This document shows, in pieces, positions 63,203-64,000 of a DNA stretch of 64,000 nt. Location of the stretch: contig NZ_OY771475.1 in assembly GCF_963674635.1 (NCBI RefSeq), positions 2,542,001-2,606,000 on the forward strand, in the 5' to 3' direction. The translations under genes and the position numbers were made by a program. Origin of the DNA: Breoghania sp. (GTDB lineage: Bacteria > Pseudomonadota > Alphaproteobacteria > Rhizobiales > Stappiaceae). The notes beneath the pieces are model-generated. The model saw only the letters and a list, made by a program, of their open reading frames with translations, did not search any database and was not told where the DNA came from. Within the stretch, counting starts at the first letter, position 1, and every line of letters starts with the position of its first letter.

Positions 63203-64000
63203 ATGCTGCACGACGAACTCTTCCTCAAACGCGCGATATCCGCTGGCCGGGGGAGCGAACCCGCTGATCTGGTTATCAAAAATGTCCGTTTCCTCGATAT
63301 CATCGATGGGAGCCTGCCCAGGGGAGATATCGCCATCGTGGGCGACAGGATTGTCGGCACGCATGATGTTTACGAGGGCCTGCGGGAAATCGACGCGGAA
63401 GACCGCGTGGCCGTTCCGGGATTCATCGACACGCATCTCCACGTGGAATCGTCGCTCGTCACCCCGCATGAATTCGACCGCTGTGTCCTGCCCCACGGCG
63501 TGACCACCGCGATCTGCGATCCGCACGAGATCGCCAACGTTCTGGGCGCCGACGGCATCCGCTATTTCCTCGCTTGCGCGGAGCAAGTCGTCATGGACCT
63601 GCGGGTCCAGCTTTCTTCCTGTGTGCCGGCAACCGCCTTCGAGACCTCCGGCGCGCGGCTGGAGATCGCCGATCTTCTGCCCTTCGCGGATCACCCCAAG
63701 GTGATCGGCCTGGCCGAATTCATGAACTTTCCGGGCGTTCTGGCCAGCGATCCCGCCGTGCTCGCCAAACTCGCGGCTTTTCAGGGCGGCCACATCGACG
63801 GCCATGCACCGCTTCTTTCCGGCATGGACCTCAACGGCTATCTCGCGGCGCGCATCCGCACCGATCACGAGGCAACGAACGCAGTCGAGGGACGCGAGAA
63901 GCTCGCCAAGGGCATGAGCCTGCTCATCCGCGAAGGCTCGGTCTCCAAGGATCTCGACGCGCTGAAGGGGCTCGTGAATGCCGACACCTCTTCCTTCATC
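63203..64000 (+). CDS. ade: adenine deaminase (5' part only)
   Basis: First 266 residues; the frame runs off the right edge. It starts [36 protein letters not shown]. Metal-binding motif [19 protein letters not shown] (about 73-91), [27 protein letters not shown] and [12 protein letters not shown] are the adenine deaminase signatures of the amidohydrolase superfamily. The enzyme converts adenine to hypoxanthine for purine salvage or use as nitrogen source. ATG 63203 has GGAGAG eight bases upstream. The catalytic C-terminal half is not visible. Confidence 0.93.
   Translation, partial: MLHDELFLKRAISAGRGSEPADLVIKNVRFLDIIDGSLPRGDIAIVGDRIVGTHDVYEGLREIDAEDRVAVPGFIDTHLHVESSLVTPHEFDRCVLPHGVTTAICDPHEIANVLGADGIRYFLACAEQVVMDLRVQLSSCVPATAFETSGARLEIADLLPFADHPKVIGLAEFMNFPGVLASDPAVLAKLAAFQGGHIDGHAPLLSGMDLNGYLAARIRTDHEATNAVEGREKLAKGMSLLIREGSVSKDLDALKGLVNADTSSFI

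Overview
The window is high-GC, gene-dense bacterial chromosome with no phage, insertion sequence, CRISPR, rRNA or tRNA that I could see. Gene content points to an alphaproteobacterium, most likely of the Hyphomicrobiales (rhizobial and marine Stappia-like lineages): an Irr-type iron box, the cysG-DUF2849-cysI-cysH-DUF934 sulfite-reduction operon, OpgH/MdoH glucan synthesis, FCD-type GntR regulators and a malonate TRAP/MatAB operon. Genus is not resolved.

Layout. 1-3.5 kb: start of an ADP-forming acyl-CoA synthetase, a tandem universal stress protein behind an FNR/FixK-like box, and xseA. 3.5-6.8 kb: an Fe(III) ABC binding protein and permease (no ATPase beside them) behind an Irr-type ICE box and a leader that can fold. 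6.8-13.6 kb: a membrane GGDEF-EAL protein, acetoacetyl-CoA synthetase and an AsmA protein. 13.6-25.3 kb: a polyamine locus. One arm (minus strand) is a glutamine-synthetase-like ligase plus potFGHI. The other (plus strand) is a GntR regulator, a second ligase, an omega-aminotransferase and a PuuB-like oxidase. A near-identical AATGTGATCAC element sits in the promoter region of each arm, suggesting one shared regulator. 25.6-31.9 kb: a PleD-like diguanylate cyclase and the sulfite-reduction operon, whose cysH carries a one-base deletion removing the catalytic Cys motif from the frame. 32-44 kb: an exported alpha/beta hydrolase, a thiolase, a GntR/UTRA regulator, an ABC-F ATPase, a DUF188 protein, a large class III cyclase/ATPase/repeat protein and an M14 carboxypeptidase. 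44.6-46.4 kb: OpgH.

46.5-51.2 kb is the most intriguing block. It is a tight co-directional run of an MDR dehydrogenase without zinc ligands, a 6-pyruvoyl-tetrahydropterin-synthase-like protein with altered catalytic residues, a family 4 glycosyltransferase, a methyltransferase and GTP cyclohydrolase II. I read it as a candidate pathway to a glycosylated, methylated pterin- or pyrimidine-derived small molecule. No product is known to me.

51.3-59.4 kb: cytochrome b561, a small membrane protein, then a GntR regulator divergent from a malonate operon (TRAP transporter, malonyl-CoA decarboxylase, malonyl-CoA synthetase), with a perfect TTGTATACAA-core operator between them. 59.4-64 kb: a RecD-like helicase, a half-size EamA transporter, an orphan BrnA-like antitoxin whose ribosome-binding site lies in a palindrome, a CYTH-CHAD protein, and the start of adenine deaminase, cut by the window edge.

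Coordinates, starts and motifs were read by eye. Functional names rest on recognised family motifs, not on database searches.
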